A stretch of DNA of 50,482 nucleotides, taken from NCBI GenBank assembly GCA_009746045.1, contig RPFO01000106.1:2457211-2507692 (forward strand). Reading direction: 5' to 3'. Source of the stretch: Mesostigma viride. Its lineage: Eukaryota; Streptophyta; Mesostigmatophyceae; Mesostigmatales; Mesostigmataceae. Below are positions 38,620 through 50,009 of this stretch, piece by piece. Position 1 is the stretch's first letter; every line of letters starts with the position of its first letter. A program made the translations under genes and the position numbers. The notes beneath the pieces are model-generated. The model had not been told where the DNA came from. It worked only from the letters and a program-made list of their open reading frames with translations, and made no database searches.

Positions 38620-38960
38620 TCAAGGAGACAACCAGCGCAGGCCAGAAATCGGGAGAATCCGGACCATATGGTAGCTCGAGCCTGCCGTTATCTTGTCCGC
38701 GTGTTCGAGTCGTTCAGGATGATGAAGATGAATGGTGATGGAAATGTGTATCCTTGTGCATTGAAATTATGGCTGGCTTACGTGTAGAGCGACTAGATGA
38801 CCTAGACGGTGGGGCCGGAAACAGCATGCTTGATCAGGGTGTGTGTTTCGAGCCTAACTGGCCGGGAGTGTCTAGTGGTGAGCACCATTGCTGCGATCGC
38901 TCTCCTACCATTTACGAGGAAATACCCGCAAATGGAAAACCACTGAAAAGGTAGCTAGCA
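38620..38960 (+). repeat. Dispersed repeat X, fullest copy
   Basis: Covers both halves seen separately inside the CACTA element (22130-22345 inverted, 21297-21500 direct). No protein of known family. The short frame ending PTIYEEIPANGKPLKR is shared with the other copy. Confidence 0.75.
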
Positions 38961-39059
38961 TGCAGGCCGGTAGACTGCGTCACGTGATCTAGTAGGCATG
39001 TATCTTGCAGGATAGCGGGGGTGAACCGGCCACCATATTGTCGAGGGGCAAGCAACAAA

Positions 39060-39260
39060 TGGTAAACTAAATGCTGCCGAGCGCCGGGACGCGAAAAACG
39101 CGAAAGCTCAAGTAGCTCCAACACGGATTTGAACTTGAACCTCCTCTGGCATGATTCCGCGGAGCCCTATATGGGTCTTCTGATCTGAAGGCATCCCAAC
39201 CAAGCAACAGCCCAACTGCGAAAAAACTCTTTACAGAAGAGCTAGTGGTGCCAGTAGGGA
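39060..39260 (-). mobile_element. tRNA-derived SINE, copy 3
   Basis: On the minus strand: TTCGCAGTTGGGCTGTTGC, the A-box-like TTGGTTGGGATGCC, CAGATCAGAAGA, and the B box GTTCAAATCC (plus strand about 39124-39133). The tail CTTTCGCGTTTTTCGCG is shared with copy 1. Confidence 0.75.
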
Positions 39261-39530
39261 ATTGTGGGTGAACCCTGGGTATGCTCCTAGAAAAACCCTC
39301 AGGCTCCGGACGGGAGAAGCCTTGATATTCTCCCAGGTGGGCTATCGGGGTTTACATAGCATGCAACCTACCCACACACCCGTTATCATATGGCCGAGCG
39401 CGTACAGTACTTAGTCTTGGTTAGTTGATCAGGATCGATGTCGACGCGGAGTTGCTATCTGCGACTCCAGATCTGCATGGGCGAGTGAGCTATATATTCG
39501 CGCCACTTGCCTTCACGGGTGAAGTACGAT
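39245..39530 (-). repeat. Dispersed repeat, copy 2 (inverted relative to 14305-14555)
   Basis: Reverse complement matches the AAGAB-intron copy over most of its length (CTTCACCCG, CAAGTGGCGCGA, GGTTGCATGC, GAATATCAAGGCTTCTC). Confidence 0.75.
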
Positions 39531-39605
39531 TAAATTAAATTAAATTAAATTAAATTATAACATGTCTCCGTTGGGAGATCATGTAGCACATATTCCAGGT
39601 TGGAT
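39531..39605 (-). mobile_element. Solo LINE 3' end with (AATTT)n tail
   Basis: On the minus strand: CCTGGAATATGTGCTACATG, CTCCCAACGGAGACATG, TTATAATTT and five more AATTT units. Matches the end of the LINE at 23930-24000. Confidence 0.8.
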
Positions 39606-39903
39606 GGGTGGTGGGCCGGGCCCACTTCGAATGTTCCGCGGTCCAAGCCAAGTGTGTGACACTTTTCCTTCAATTTTGATGTAAAAATCTTGAATTTTGG
39701 CTTGCGAACGTATAAATTTCACGTAAATATTACAATTTGTGGGTATTTATCTCATTGTAAGTCTCGTGTGACATAAAAACTTTACATTAGCGTGAAATTG
39801 CATTGTTTCATTGAAGAATATCATGGATACATTCGTCGCACTTGAGACGGAGTCGACTGAATTTACTAAAGACTCGTCCAACATAAAATAAAGTCTTCGA
39901 ACG
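39606..39903. other. 3' flank of the large unknown gene
   Basis: AT-rich, no further exon recognised. The 3' UTR of the minus-strand gene ending at 39904 should lie here. Confidence 0.4.
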
Positions 39904-42900
39904 TCACTTCTTATTCTTGCTCCTTGCTTCTGCTTCCAATTTCTGCTCTTCTGTTTTGGACTTCTTCCTCTTTGGATCGATGGACATCGCAGGTGCCCAC
40001 TTTGCCACATCATTCCAACTCTTTCCGTCCATCAGAGTCACCACCTTCTTCACATAGTCCAAAGGCATCCAGAACTTGCCCCGATGCAACTTTCCGCCCT
40101 CTGTCTCTTCTGGAAAAAACTTCATGCAAACGTCCCTCCATTTCCGATCGTATCCACCTACCTGCCCGTACAACTTCACCTCCTGTAACTTGGTATACTT
40201 TTGCTTTTCCCTACTCGCATTGGCCCTTCTCATGGTGTTCTCGGCCCACCCATCAATCCAGAAGCACTCCGGTGCTCCGTGTTTCTGTTCCCCGTCCATA
40301 AGTCTCATCCACAGCGTAGGCTTCTCATAATAAGGCTCTTGGCTCTGCGCATTCGCTTCCACCCCTTCAGACTGAGCAGTAAGTTTAGCTGCAGGACCGA
40401 AGCCCACCGCAGCGTTCGCCCGCACCACATCATTACCTGCGCGTAACCAATCGGCACATCAACGACGGACTAAAGTCAACGTAGATAGATTGCAAACGAA
40501 TTAAAAAAAAAATTCAGGATACATGCCACGACCAAAACAGCGATTTCCTCACCCTTTGTTATTCCTTTCGGAGCTCGAGTAGCAGCTGTCTTGGGTCGAG
40601 ACGAGCCGGAAGACTTGGAGGGCGCGGCAGGCTTCTTCCTCCCCTCAGACGTCGCTCTGCGAGTTGACCCTCCTGCCCCTCCACCCCTTGCCCTTCCATC
40701 ACCCCTTCGCCTCCCTCCATCTTCCTCCTCCTCGTCGTCATCCCCGTCCTCCTCCTCCTCCCCTCCTCCTCCTCCTCCTCCTCCTCCTCCTCCTCCTCCT
40801 CCTCCTCCTCCTCCTCCTCCTCCTCCTCCTCCTCCCCTCCTCCTCCTCCTCCTCCTCCTCCTCCCCTCCTCCCCCTCCTCCCCCTCCTCCCTCCTCCCCC
40901 TCCTCCCCCTCCTCCCCCTCCTCCCCTCCTCCTCCTCCTCCTCGGAGGAGGATGATGATGACTCGACTGGCTGCCTTCGAAGCTCTTTCTTGGGATACTT
41001 TGAAACGCGCGTAGGCGCGGAAGGAGCGACAGGCCGGGCAGAAGCGCCAGGCTCAGCTTCATCTTCGTCGTCCGAGATTTGAACAACTGCCTTTCGAAGC
41101 TTTTTGGAAGGGTGTGACTCCGGCTGCGGCTGGACAGACGGCCGCTGCCCACCCTTCCCTTTGTCCCGCGTCTTCTGCGGTGACGACTTCTCTCCCCCCT
41201 TAGACGTCTTCTGCGGTGACGACTTCTCTCCCCCCGTAGACGTCGCTCTGCGAGTCGACCCTCCTTCCTTTCCCTGTCCCTCGCCTCCCTCGTCCCCATC
41301 CGAATCTCCTTCCGCGTCATCCTCAGCCTTCCTCTTCTTCGCCAATGACGTCCACGAGACGTCAGGCATCTTCCCCATCCGAACCAGTAAGTCTTCGAAG
41401 CCATCCAATGACTTCTTTCCGCCAAAAACGACCACGATGGGACGCAACTCCCAGAAAAACTGCGTCGCTAGCTCGATAAGCTTCCTGTGGTAACCGGAAG
41501 CTCGTTCGACAGTTGTCTTTTTTGGAGGAACCATAAAGAGGTCATGGTCACCCCACCAGAAGTCCTTGAAGGACGTCCACTTGCGGCCGAACTCACCATC
41601 CAAATTCAGGATTCTACAGCACGGTAGTGGCGTCAGGCCATCGTCTTGCCTCGCGAAAGTGGATGGGAAGCCCTCACCGTCGCCCACCGCCACCTCCGCC
41701 GCCACCCTCCTCACAAATGCCTTCTTCCTGTCAGGGCCGCCTTTAGGGAGACTATGAGAAGAATACCAGACGGTCATCTTATCCCAGGAAATGCTGCGCC
41801 AGTTATACTCAATCGGCTCAGCACTTTTCTCTTCCACCTTCTCCCCCCCTTTCCCTGCAACTTTCTCCTTCGCCTCAACAACCGCCTCCTTCTTCCCTTC
41901 CCCTCCTTCCATCTTTTTTTGATAGTGGAGATACAAGTCCTTGTCCAGAAGGCCGTGCGAACCCTTCATGCTGAAGTTCGGAGCGGTTTTGTCGAGGAGA
42001 TCCACTAGATCGATTTTGCTATCCATCAGATCCTTTCTCGGAATCCTTAGGTGATTGGCAAGACCTTCGGACTTTAAGAGGTAGGCGACATTGCGCGTGA
42101 TGATGACGGCCTTCTCCCAAAATGCAAGGAATCGATCGACGACGTCCTTGTTCCTTGGCATCCGCCCAAGTAGTCGACAGCCGAACACCTCTTCAAATAA
42201 GCGAGAAGCCTTGTACTCCATATCAGCCCCCCCCTTACATTCGCCATCCAAGTCGGGCTTTTCCTGAAACTTAATAAGGATGAATTGGCGAACGCACTCA
42301 AGTACGTCCTTGGCCAACTCCACCAACTTTGACAGCTTTTCGGGCCCAACCTCCCCACTCATGATGCATTCACACACAGCGTCCATCATCGGAAACGACG
42401 CCAGGTTCCTTACAGACGTCCAGGACACCTTTTGCCCCTTCTTGGTGCCCTCGGCGTTAGCGAACCGGCATCTGAGAGTCATAGTCTCCTCAGAAGCTGG
42501 TGTGACTGAATTCTCATCATCCGGCCTGGCCTTTGTGAGGCGCAGGAAGGTGTTCGCCAGAACTCGATTGTAATTTGAAATTTGGGAAGGTTGGGCCTTG
42601 TTTTTTTTCCGCTCGCCTTCTTCCTCCCTCAACTCCCCCTTATCCTCCTTACTCCCCTCCAAACTCCCTTCCCTCCCGACTGATTGTTTGGTGGCCGGCA
42701 GGATGTACGCCAGCAGGTTCGTGTAATGGCCATCGGGAATAAAATGCCCTTTGCCCTGCTTCACGACGCCGTGCAAGTACAGCCTGTTGTAATTCCAAAC
42801 ATCCAGAAGCGCCTGCCCAAGCGTCCGATCCGCTACCGCCTGATCTTCGGCATTGGCGCCCTTGGAGATTTCGAATAGGCGATCCAGCTTCTTCTTCCCA

Positions 42901-45900
42901 ACCTCCTGTCACGAACAGAGGAACGAAAAATTGACACACAAGAACAATTCAAGGGTCGACTTGCAGCGTGACGTTATGAACGCACGGGAGCGCGAAAAAT
43001 GGTCTTCAGCGCCGAAATCGGTAAGTTAGGGTCACTCTGCGAAACCACCCCAGAAATATGTCGGGATGAGAGTTTGACTGCCATTGTCGTTTCTGTGTGC
43101 GACTTCCCGCATTTATAATGCATGATAAAGGAAGACTTTTGACATGGTCACTCCACAGTGCGACCCTTACTCGACATAACACGACGAAGTGGTGGAACTG
43201 CAGCGTCACCATTGCCATAGATAGAACTACCACTTACAGATATTTCCGGGAACTTTTTACACTCGTCCCAATTTGGAAGAAGGTCGGCCCCCCGAAGCAG
43301 AATGACGTTCGTTCCCCCGTACCCAGTATGGAATTGTTCCATAAGGGATGAGAAAAGTTTAGCCGCCGCGGCACTGTCCTTCGCGTTCTCAGACGCTGCC
43401 CCCCCTTCACACATTAGTTTCTTAACATGTGTCACACCGGGCGTCCATTCCCCCTCCAATTGCTTGAAAGACTTTAAACCCTTGAAATAGTGGTTTCCGT
43501 CGACCACCGCATATCGAAGAACGAGATATTCGCCATCAGGATGTTCTTCGTGAAATCTTGGGTCGAATGCCTTTAAGGAGGCCTGGCTTATTAGGCTGAA
43601 GACCTCCCTTGGTTGAAAATCAAAGGGCAGAACGTCGTCTTGTTCCCCGACTCGTGCATAGGTCCGGAACTCAACACCTCTCTTGAGGAAAGAAGCGGTG
43701 GACTTGGTTCCAAGATACTTCTCAATCTCCTTGTCGGACAAGGGGCGAAAGTAACGCGAGCCCACGAACTCCGCGTCAGTCCTAGCGCCATGGCATTTTT
43801 TCAGCCAATCCCGGTAAGGGCCGGTGGACGTGATGTGTTTGGCGAAGAGGCTTGGCTTGGTTTCCGCAAGCGCTTGAAAGGCGAACTGCCACACAGGGAT
43901 GCACACCTTAAAATGCAAACTGTTTGTCTTTGCATTCAGCAAGATGCGCCCGTTCTCCCTGAACACCTCATCGCTTAGCAACCGCTGCCTCATGTTGTCA
44001 GGCAAAATCAGCCCGTTGACGGTGTGAATGCGCATGCTATTGCAACCGGTATCGATGAAGTCACTCGGTCGAATCCAACGGGATTCCCGCACAGCATTCG
44101 CGTCCCGAATGGCTTTGTCCCTGATCTCCTTCTCGGAGTCCACGGTCGTTGCCATCTTCCAATCTTTGATGATCGGCTCCTTGTCCACCTTTCCACTACT
44201 CGTCAGGATCCCCTCCTTGAAGAGCTTTGAAAGTGCTTTCAGAAGCTCAAGAAAAGGGGAGAAGGTAGGCCACTTTAATATATCCGACGCCGGCGCCTTG
44301 CCCCTGGCTTCGACGTAGTTAAGCATCTCCTTGACGAGTGCAAAAACGGCATCATTGCCGGCCAACCTTCCGTCACCGTCTCCTTCCCCCTCGGCACCCT
44401 GAACGAAGGCATTGACGAACATGAGACAAGAAAGCAATAAATAGTTAAACGTATGCATATAGTCCGCGAGCGTAGGAAAATCTCAGAGTAGGGTGCTAAG
44501 AACACAGAAGGTAAAAAGGGTCACTCCACGGAGCTACCCCTCTGAATCTAAATCACCAAAAACGCACCGCTTCCTTTTCTCCCGCCTTCTTCCCCTTCTT
44601 TCCTTTTCCGCCTTTCTCCCCCTCGCCACCCTGGAGGAAGGCATTGACAAGGATGAGACAGGAAAACAATAAATAGTTTAACGTTTGCAAATAGTCGGCG
44701 TGCAGACAAAAAATCCGAATAGGGTGCAAAGAACGGAGAAGGTAAAAAGGTTCACTCCACAGAGCTACCCCTCTAAATCTACAATTCCGCAAAAACGCAC
44801 CTCTTCCTTTTCTCCCGCCTTCTTCCCCTTCTTTCCCTTCCCGCCCTTCTCCCCCCGGCCGCGTCATCCTCCCCCTTATCCTTCCCCTTCTCCTTTTTAT
44901 CCGCATCCCTCTTCTTTTTGGATCTTTTGCCTGACCCTCAAGCAGCTTCGCCCGTTCACGATCCCTTCTCTTGAGATCCACTTCATGAACTTGATGACCT
45001 TGTCCACCTTCGCCTCCGTGTACGCCTTTGGTTTCCACTTGAACTTTTCGGTGCCCTTGGACTTGACTTGGTTGACAAAATCATAGGCCAGGTCACCGTT
45101 GAAGGTGTCGGCGCCTTGCATTGCGAAATCGGCCGCCGCCTCAACGCGTAGTTGGGTGAGATACTTGCGAAACTCCCCGGCACCCATCGTAACATCCTTA
45201 GGGGGATTGCCTAGGATGAGTTCGCCAATATCACAGGCAGTCTGCACCTTCTTCTTCTGCAATAAGCTTTAGGTAAGCTGCTTGGATGTCGTCGTCGCCT
45301 TTTTTTAGCCTGCTGGAAGGTATACCAACAACACACAACATACACATGAAGCGAAATGTATTAAGAAGAATAATCTGCACTCTGGCATCCTAGCTCTGCA
45401 GCGCGACCTTCAGCGTTAAAACTTAAAAAACATTGCACAAACCTTTGCCTTCCCCTTCCCCTTCGGAGTTGGCTCGGGCTCATTTTCTTCCTCCTCCTCC
45501 TCCTCCTCGTGCTCCTCCTCCTCTTCCTCCTCGTCCACCTCCTGCTCCTTCTCCTCCTCTTCCTTCTCGTCCACCTCCTGCATGAAAAAAAAATAATAAT
45601 AATTCAGACGATGACATAAAAAAAACGAGCATTAATTTTGTTTTAACGTTGCTCTGCGGAGCGACCCCAACCCTAAGCTTGAACAGTAAAATGAAACAAA
45701 TTTCCTACCTCTACGTTCTCCGTCCCCATCCCTTCGACCTCTTCGAAAGGTTGATCGTCATCCTGCAAGACGAAACGTGCGTTCAGATAAATATACAAAG
45801 TCAGTCAAAACAGGAACTATTTCTTGAATATCCTATCTTCACAAATCGACCCGAACCTTTAGCGGCATTTGCTTACCTCCGGTTCCACGCTGAAGGACTT

Positions 45901-48900
45901 TGTCCCTCAAAACATGGAATGTCACCCTCCTGGCGGGAAGTAGAGCAAGAAATGCGTTCATCGTTAGTAACAATTTTCAACAAAAGAAATACACAACACT
46001 AATCTAAACGGACTGAATAAAAATGTACACAAATGTCAATAATTACCTCAATGTCAAATCTCCACTCCCGCAACACTTGTCCGATCGGCCACATCTCAGA
46101 TGGAGTTGTGTGGCTCAGTTCGTTTTCGAAAAACGTCCGAAGAAAAAACAAGTGAGATAGCATGTCCTGACTCCATGATTTCTCGTTTATGTTCGCCGTC
46201 ACTAACGACAGGCAGTCGTCGATCCCCTTGTACTCAAGCCATGCGACAACCTCCTTTCGTGGGGGCTCATACTGTCCGGCCATGTCGAACTCCCCACTCT
46301 GACGAAAACGCAGGATCTCATCCTCGCACAACTGAAGAAACAATTCAACAGCTCGACTCGGAAGAATAGGGTCTGGGTTCACCCTAAACTGCGCCATCCA
46401 CACTGAATACGACGAAAGGAAGTGCGATCTAACCCCATCCAAATCTTCAATCACTTCCGAACCAGCCCTGAACAACTCGGGAGATACCGAGTGGTCCATG
46501 GCGATCAGAAAGTCGCCGAAGACATCCCAGTCGAACTGTGCAGCCTTGAACCCTTTCTTCAAGAGCAGATTGACATCCGTTTCCGTCAGCGGGGAGGTGT
46601 CCCAATCCTCACCTGTCTTCCCCTGCTCTAGGACCTGGTACATTTCCCACCTGCAGACAGATATGATGATGTCAAAATACTCGTGTGACAATGGGTGCTG
46701 TCTCGTGTCCTTGCAGTACTGTTTGGTCGCACAAGACAGCTTGATCCAGACGAGCAGGCTTCGAGGAACATAAGCTGTAACATCCGCTGCGTCGGGTATC
46801 GTTGACCCGCACTCGGTAACAAGCAACTCGAAGGTGTCGAAAAGAGATGCATTTCTTTCCCCTTAACCTTTTGCCTCGAAGGCTCCGCCCCATGACTTCG
46901 AACAAAAGATCACGAAGTGTTGGATCACTCCAAGGGTTCATCTTCTCATCAGACCCGACTGACAACCTCTCATGCCAGACACCGTCATCGATCGCAACTT
47001 CGATCTCCTTCGACACAAAGGTGCTCAAGAACGACTTGGCGTCATCGTTCAGATGTTTTTCGTAAGTCGTCAACCATGACTTCCAAGTTTCCAAGCCCCT
47101 CAACTGGATCGGCTGCACACAGGTCCACAAAACGAAACAAAAGCATAATCGGAAAAAAAGTTTAGGGTCACTCTGCGAAGTGACCCTTCATAAAAAAATC
47201 TCAAACAGAACGAACGACTAACTGACATGCACTATGAAGCGGCGAAAAAATTATTAGCTCACCCGCAATTTCTCCTCCCCACTCCCAACCTCGGCGTTCC
47301 CCTGAGACTCTGTCTCATCTCCCCCTTTCTTCCTCTGGATGCAGCAAGACAGAGGAAAGCATACTCGTTGAAAAAGTTTAGGGTCACTCTGCGAAATGAC
47401 CCTCCATAAATTAATCACACATGCAAAGGAAACGGCAACTCAGAAATGATGGACAAATGAACAAAGAACAAAGGCGAAAAACACAGGATTACTTATCGCT
47501 CACCTCCGTTGTTGTCCCGCTCTTCTTGGGATCCTCTGACTTCTTTTCGTCTGCCCCCCGCTTCCTCTGAAATCAAAACAACAGGGAAAAGCATACTTGT
47601 TGGTTCAGGTTAGGGTCACTCTGCGAAATGACCCATTCATGGTCAGACGAGCTTAGCAGAGATAAGGAATAACGAAACCGTTAAAAAAAACACGCACACT
47701 AATGGGGGTAAAAACTGTTTCTCACCTGAGACGGCTCCGTACCCTCCTTCTCCGAGACCCCCGCGGTCTTCCCATCCACCTCCGTCGACTTTTCTGCAGC
47801 CTGCGCCTTCCTGCGCTCCTCCTCAAGTTTGGCTTGGTATTTCAGGCGTGCCGCCACACCCGCCTCCATCATCCTCTTCCCCTCCTCCTGCACCTTCCTC
47901 TTCGCCTTTGCCTCCTCGTCCTTCTTTTTCCTTTCCTCATTCGCCTTTCTCTCCTTTTCGTCCCGCTCCCACGACGCCCTCCTCTTCCTGCGCTCCGCCT
48001 CCTCCATCTCCGCAGCTTCCATTTCTGCCTGCTTCGCCTCTCGCTCTGCCCTTTCCTTCTTCACCCATTCCCTCTGCTCCCTTTCCAGGAGCTCCTGGGC
48101 GGCCTTCCGTTCCTTGTCCTTTTTCTCCAGATTCACCAGATCTTCGGCGTGCTGCGTTGCCTGATCCAGATAAGAAGTCAGAAGTGCCATGCGGTCATTC
48201 CTTCTCTTTCTTTCCTCCTCCGGAAGATCCTCCAGTGGCCTTGGGTCTGCCTTGTCCCTGTCCTCCATGCTGATCAGGAGGTCAATGTTCTTCTGCAGAT
48301 CACGCAGGAACCGCTCATGGTCATCCTCCTTCTCCTCCCATTCCGCTCTTGCTTTCTTTCTTGCCTGTGGGGAGCGGCTCCTCGGAGGTGAGTTTGACGA
48401 CCGGCGCTTGGGTGGCGACCGGCGCTTGGGCGGAGACTTCCGACCGTGAGACTTTGCAGGCGACTTGGGCGGTGATCGGGACTTGGAGGTCGCCCCCTTC
48501 TTTGGAGGGGAGCTTTGGGGAGACGCGGGCTGCGAGCTGGGCTGTGAGGTCGAGGCCTCGGGTAGGGACCTTGAAGGAGACCTGGGCGACGTGCTGACCT
48601 TCGAGGTCGAAGCCTCGTGGTGGGACCTTAGAGGTGACTTGGGCGGCGGGCTGCCCTGCTCAGACGCCTCGTGGTGGGCCCTTGGAGAAGACTTGGGCGG
48701 CGAGCTGGGCTTCGAGGTAACCACCTCGACGGGGGCGGACCTCGGCGAGTTTGAGGTCGACTTCCCGAGGACGGGGGACTCCTTGTTGATGGCGGGCCGC
48801 TGGGGAGACTGTGGAGACACAACGGAGCTGGACCCAGCCCCGGCAGCCTGTGCCTCAGGTGCGGGCCGCTGAGGAGACTGTGGAGACACAACGGAGCTGG

Positions 48901-49198
48901 ACCCAGCCCCGGCAGCCTGTGCCTCAGGTGCGGGCCGCTTGGGAGATTTGGAGGCCGACGCCTCCACGGAGCTTGGCCCAGCCCCGGCAGCAAGCATTGT
49001 TGACAGAGGAGGAAACTCCTCTACGCCCTTGGGCGGAGAGGCGGGTGGCGTACTATACTTAGGAGACTCGCTCGTCGACTTGACCTTGTCGACATAGGTG
49101 GCCCTCTCCACCTCTTTTCCCTTCTGAAGCAAGGAGGCCCTCTCCTGCTCCTCCTTTTCCTTCTGAAGCTGAACTTCCCTCTCCTTCTCTTGTTCCTT
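39904..49198 (-). CDS. Large multi-exon protein of unknown family, 5' end outside or unplaced
   Basis: Exons (minus): 49198-47726, 47566-47504, 47334-47263, 47112-46047, 45929-45877, 45762-45709, 45577-45443, 45256-~44801, 44630-44568, 44398-43238, 42905-40553, 40436-39904 (stop). Most joins are GT-AG with matching phase. The N-terminal exon is Ser/Pro/Lys/Arg-rich (RS-like) then a long charged coiled coil. The globular part holds segments such as WKSWLTTYEKHLNDDAKSF, VWNYNRLYLHGVVKQGKGHF and FKDFWWGDHDLFMVPPKKT. The C-terminus has Glu/Arg/Gly triplet runs and a Lys-rich end. I recognise no domain. The basic low-complexity regions suggest a nuclear protein, which is only inference. Exon 47112-46047 needs a 1-base shift at the G4 run near 46863. 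The 45929-45877 exon (53 bp) and the 3' end of the 45256 exon also break frame, so it is either a decaying copy or has sequence indels. No start codon was found; exon 49198 begins at an acceptor. Confidence 0.75.
40741..40945 (-). repeat. (CCT)n microsatellite inside a coding exon
   Basis: The AGG/GGA triplet run on the coding strand switches register several times through CCCCTCC interruptions. The protein therefore passes through poly-Arg, poly-Gly and poly-Glu blocks without a stop. The exon remains open throughout. Confidence 0.9.
44399..44800 (-). repeat. 233-bp exon-plus-intron tandem duplication
   Basis: The introns 44800-44631 and 44567-44399 (170 and 169 bp) align over their whole length: GTGCGTTTTT start, AGGGGTAGCTCYGTGGAGTG, CTATTTATTG, GTCAATGCCTTC end. 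The 63-bp exon between them repeats the end of the preceding exon (EKGGKGKKGKKAGEKE in both). So one exon and one intron were copied in tandem. Confidence 0.88.
47090..47730 (-). repeat. Near-palindromic element in three successive introns
   Basis: On the minus strand each of the introns 47725-47567, 47503-47335 and 47262-47113 carries GGGTCAYTTCGCAGAGTGAC then CCTAA, at about 47615-47637, 47377-47400 and 47164-47187. Surrounding bases (ATGGAGGGTCA..., ACTTTTTYAACGA, TATGCTTT) are also shared. The element lies 45-55 bp before each 3' splice site. Confidence 0.85.
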
Positions 49199-49369
49199 CT
49201 GCGGCAAATAAGGAAAAACAAATAGACCAATGTCGGATGAAGAAAGTGTAAATTCGCATCAGCGTGAGGGGTGGCGCTGCAGCGCTACCCTAAGAAGAAA
49301 CAAGGATGAAATCCCATTCAGGTTTGGGAAAAAAAAAATCGAAGATGTAACTTTTATAAACGTATCTGG
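49199..49369. other. Intron or 5' flank of the unknown gene
   Basis: Begins with a good minus-strand acceptor (TTTGCCGCAG at 49199-49208), so the gene continues 5'. No upstream exon was recognised here. Confidence 0.45.
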
Positions 49370-49980
49370 AAAGGGTGACTCGGCAGCGCGACCTTACAAC
49401 ACAAATGTGATTGAATAACGTATCTTGGAAAGGTCACTCGGACGCGCTACCCTACAAACAAAATGTTATTGAATAACGTATCTGGAAAGGGTGACTCTGC
49501 AGCACTACCCTACAAACAAAATGTTATTGAATAACGTATCTGGAAAGGGTGACTCTGCAACGCGACCCTACAACCAAAATGTGATTGAATAACGTATCTT
49601 GGAAAGGTGACTCTGCAGCGCTACCCTACAAACAAAATGTTATTGAATAACGTATCCGGAAAGGGTGACTCTGCATCGCGACCCTACAACCAAAATGTGA
49701 TTGAATAACGTATCTTGGAAAGGTGACTCTGCAGCGCGACCCTACAAACAAAATGTTATTGAATAACGTATCTTGGAAAGGTGACTCTGCAGCGCGACCC
49801 TACCAACAAAATGTTATTGAATAACGCATCTTGGAAAGGTGACTCTGCAGCGCGACCCTACAAACACTGAATGGAAGTTTGCATTGTGAGGGGGTCACTC
49901 TGCAGCGCGACCTTACAAACAAAGACTGCGACATTGCGCAAGGGTAGGGGTCACTCTGCAGAGCGACCCTACCCAAAAAC
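49370..49980 (-). repeat. ~58-bp array of the intron palindrome
   Basis: About nine units of ~58 bp (ACAAAATGTTATTGAATAAC, GTATCTGGAAAGG, then GTGACTCTGCAGCGCTACCC). Two more palindrome copies follow at about 49890-49912 and 49946-49970 with other flanks. The best copy, at about 49950, reads GGGTCACTCTGCAGAGCGAC then CC. This is the same core that occurs singly in the gene's introns. Confidence 0.92.
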
Positions 49981-50009
49981 AATACTAACCACTCCCCAAA
50001 AAAATCACG

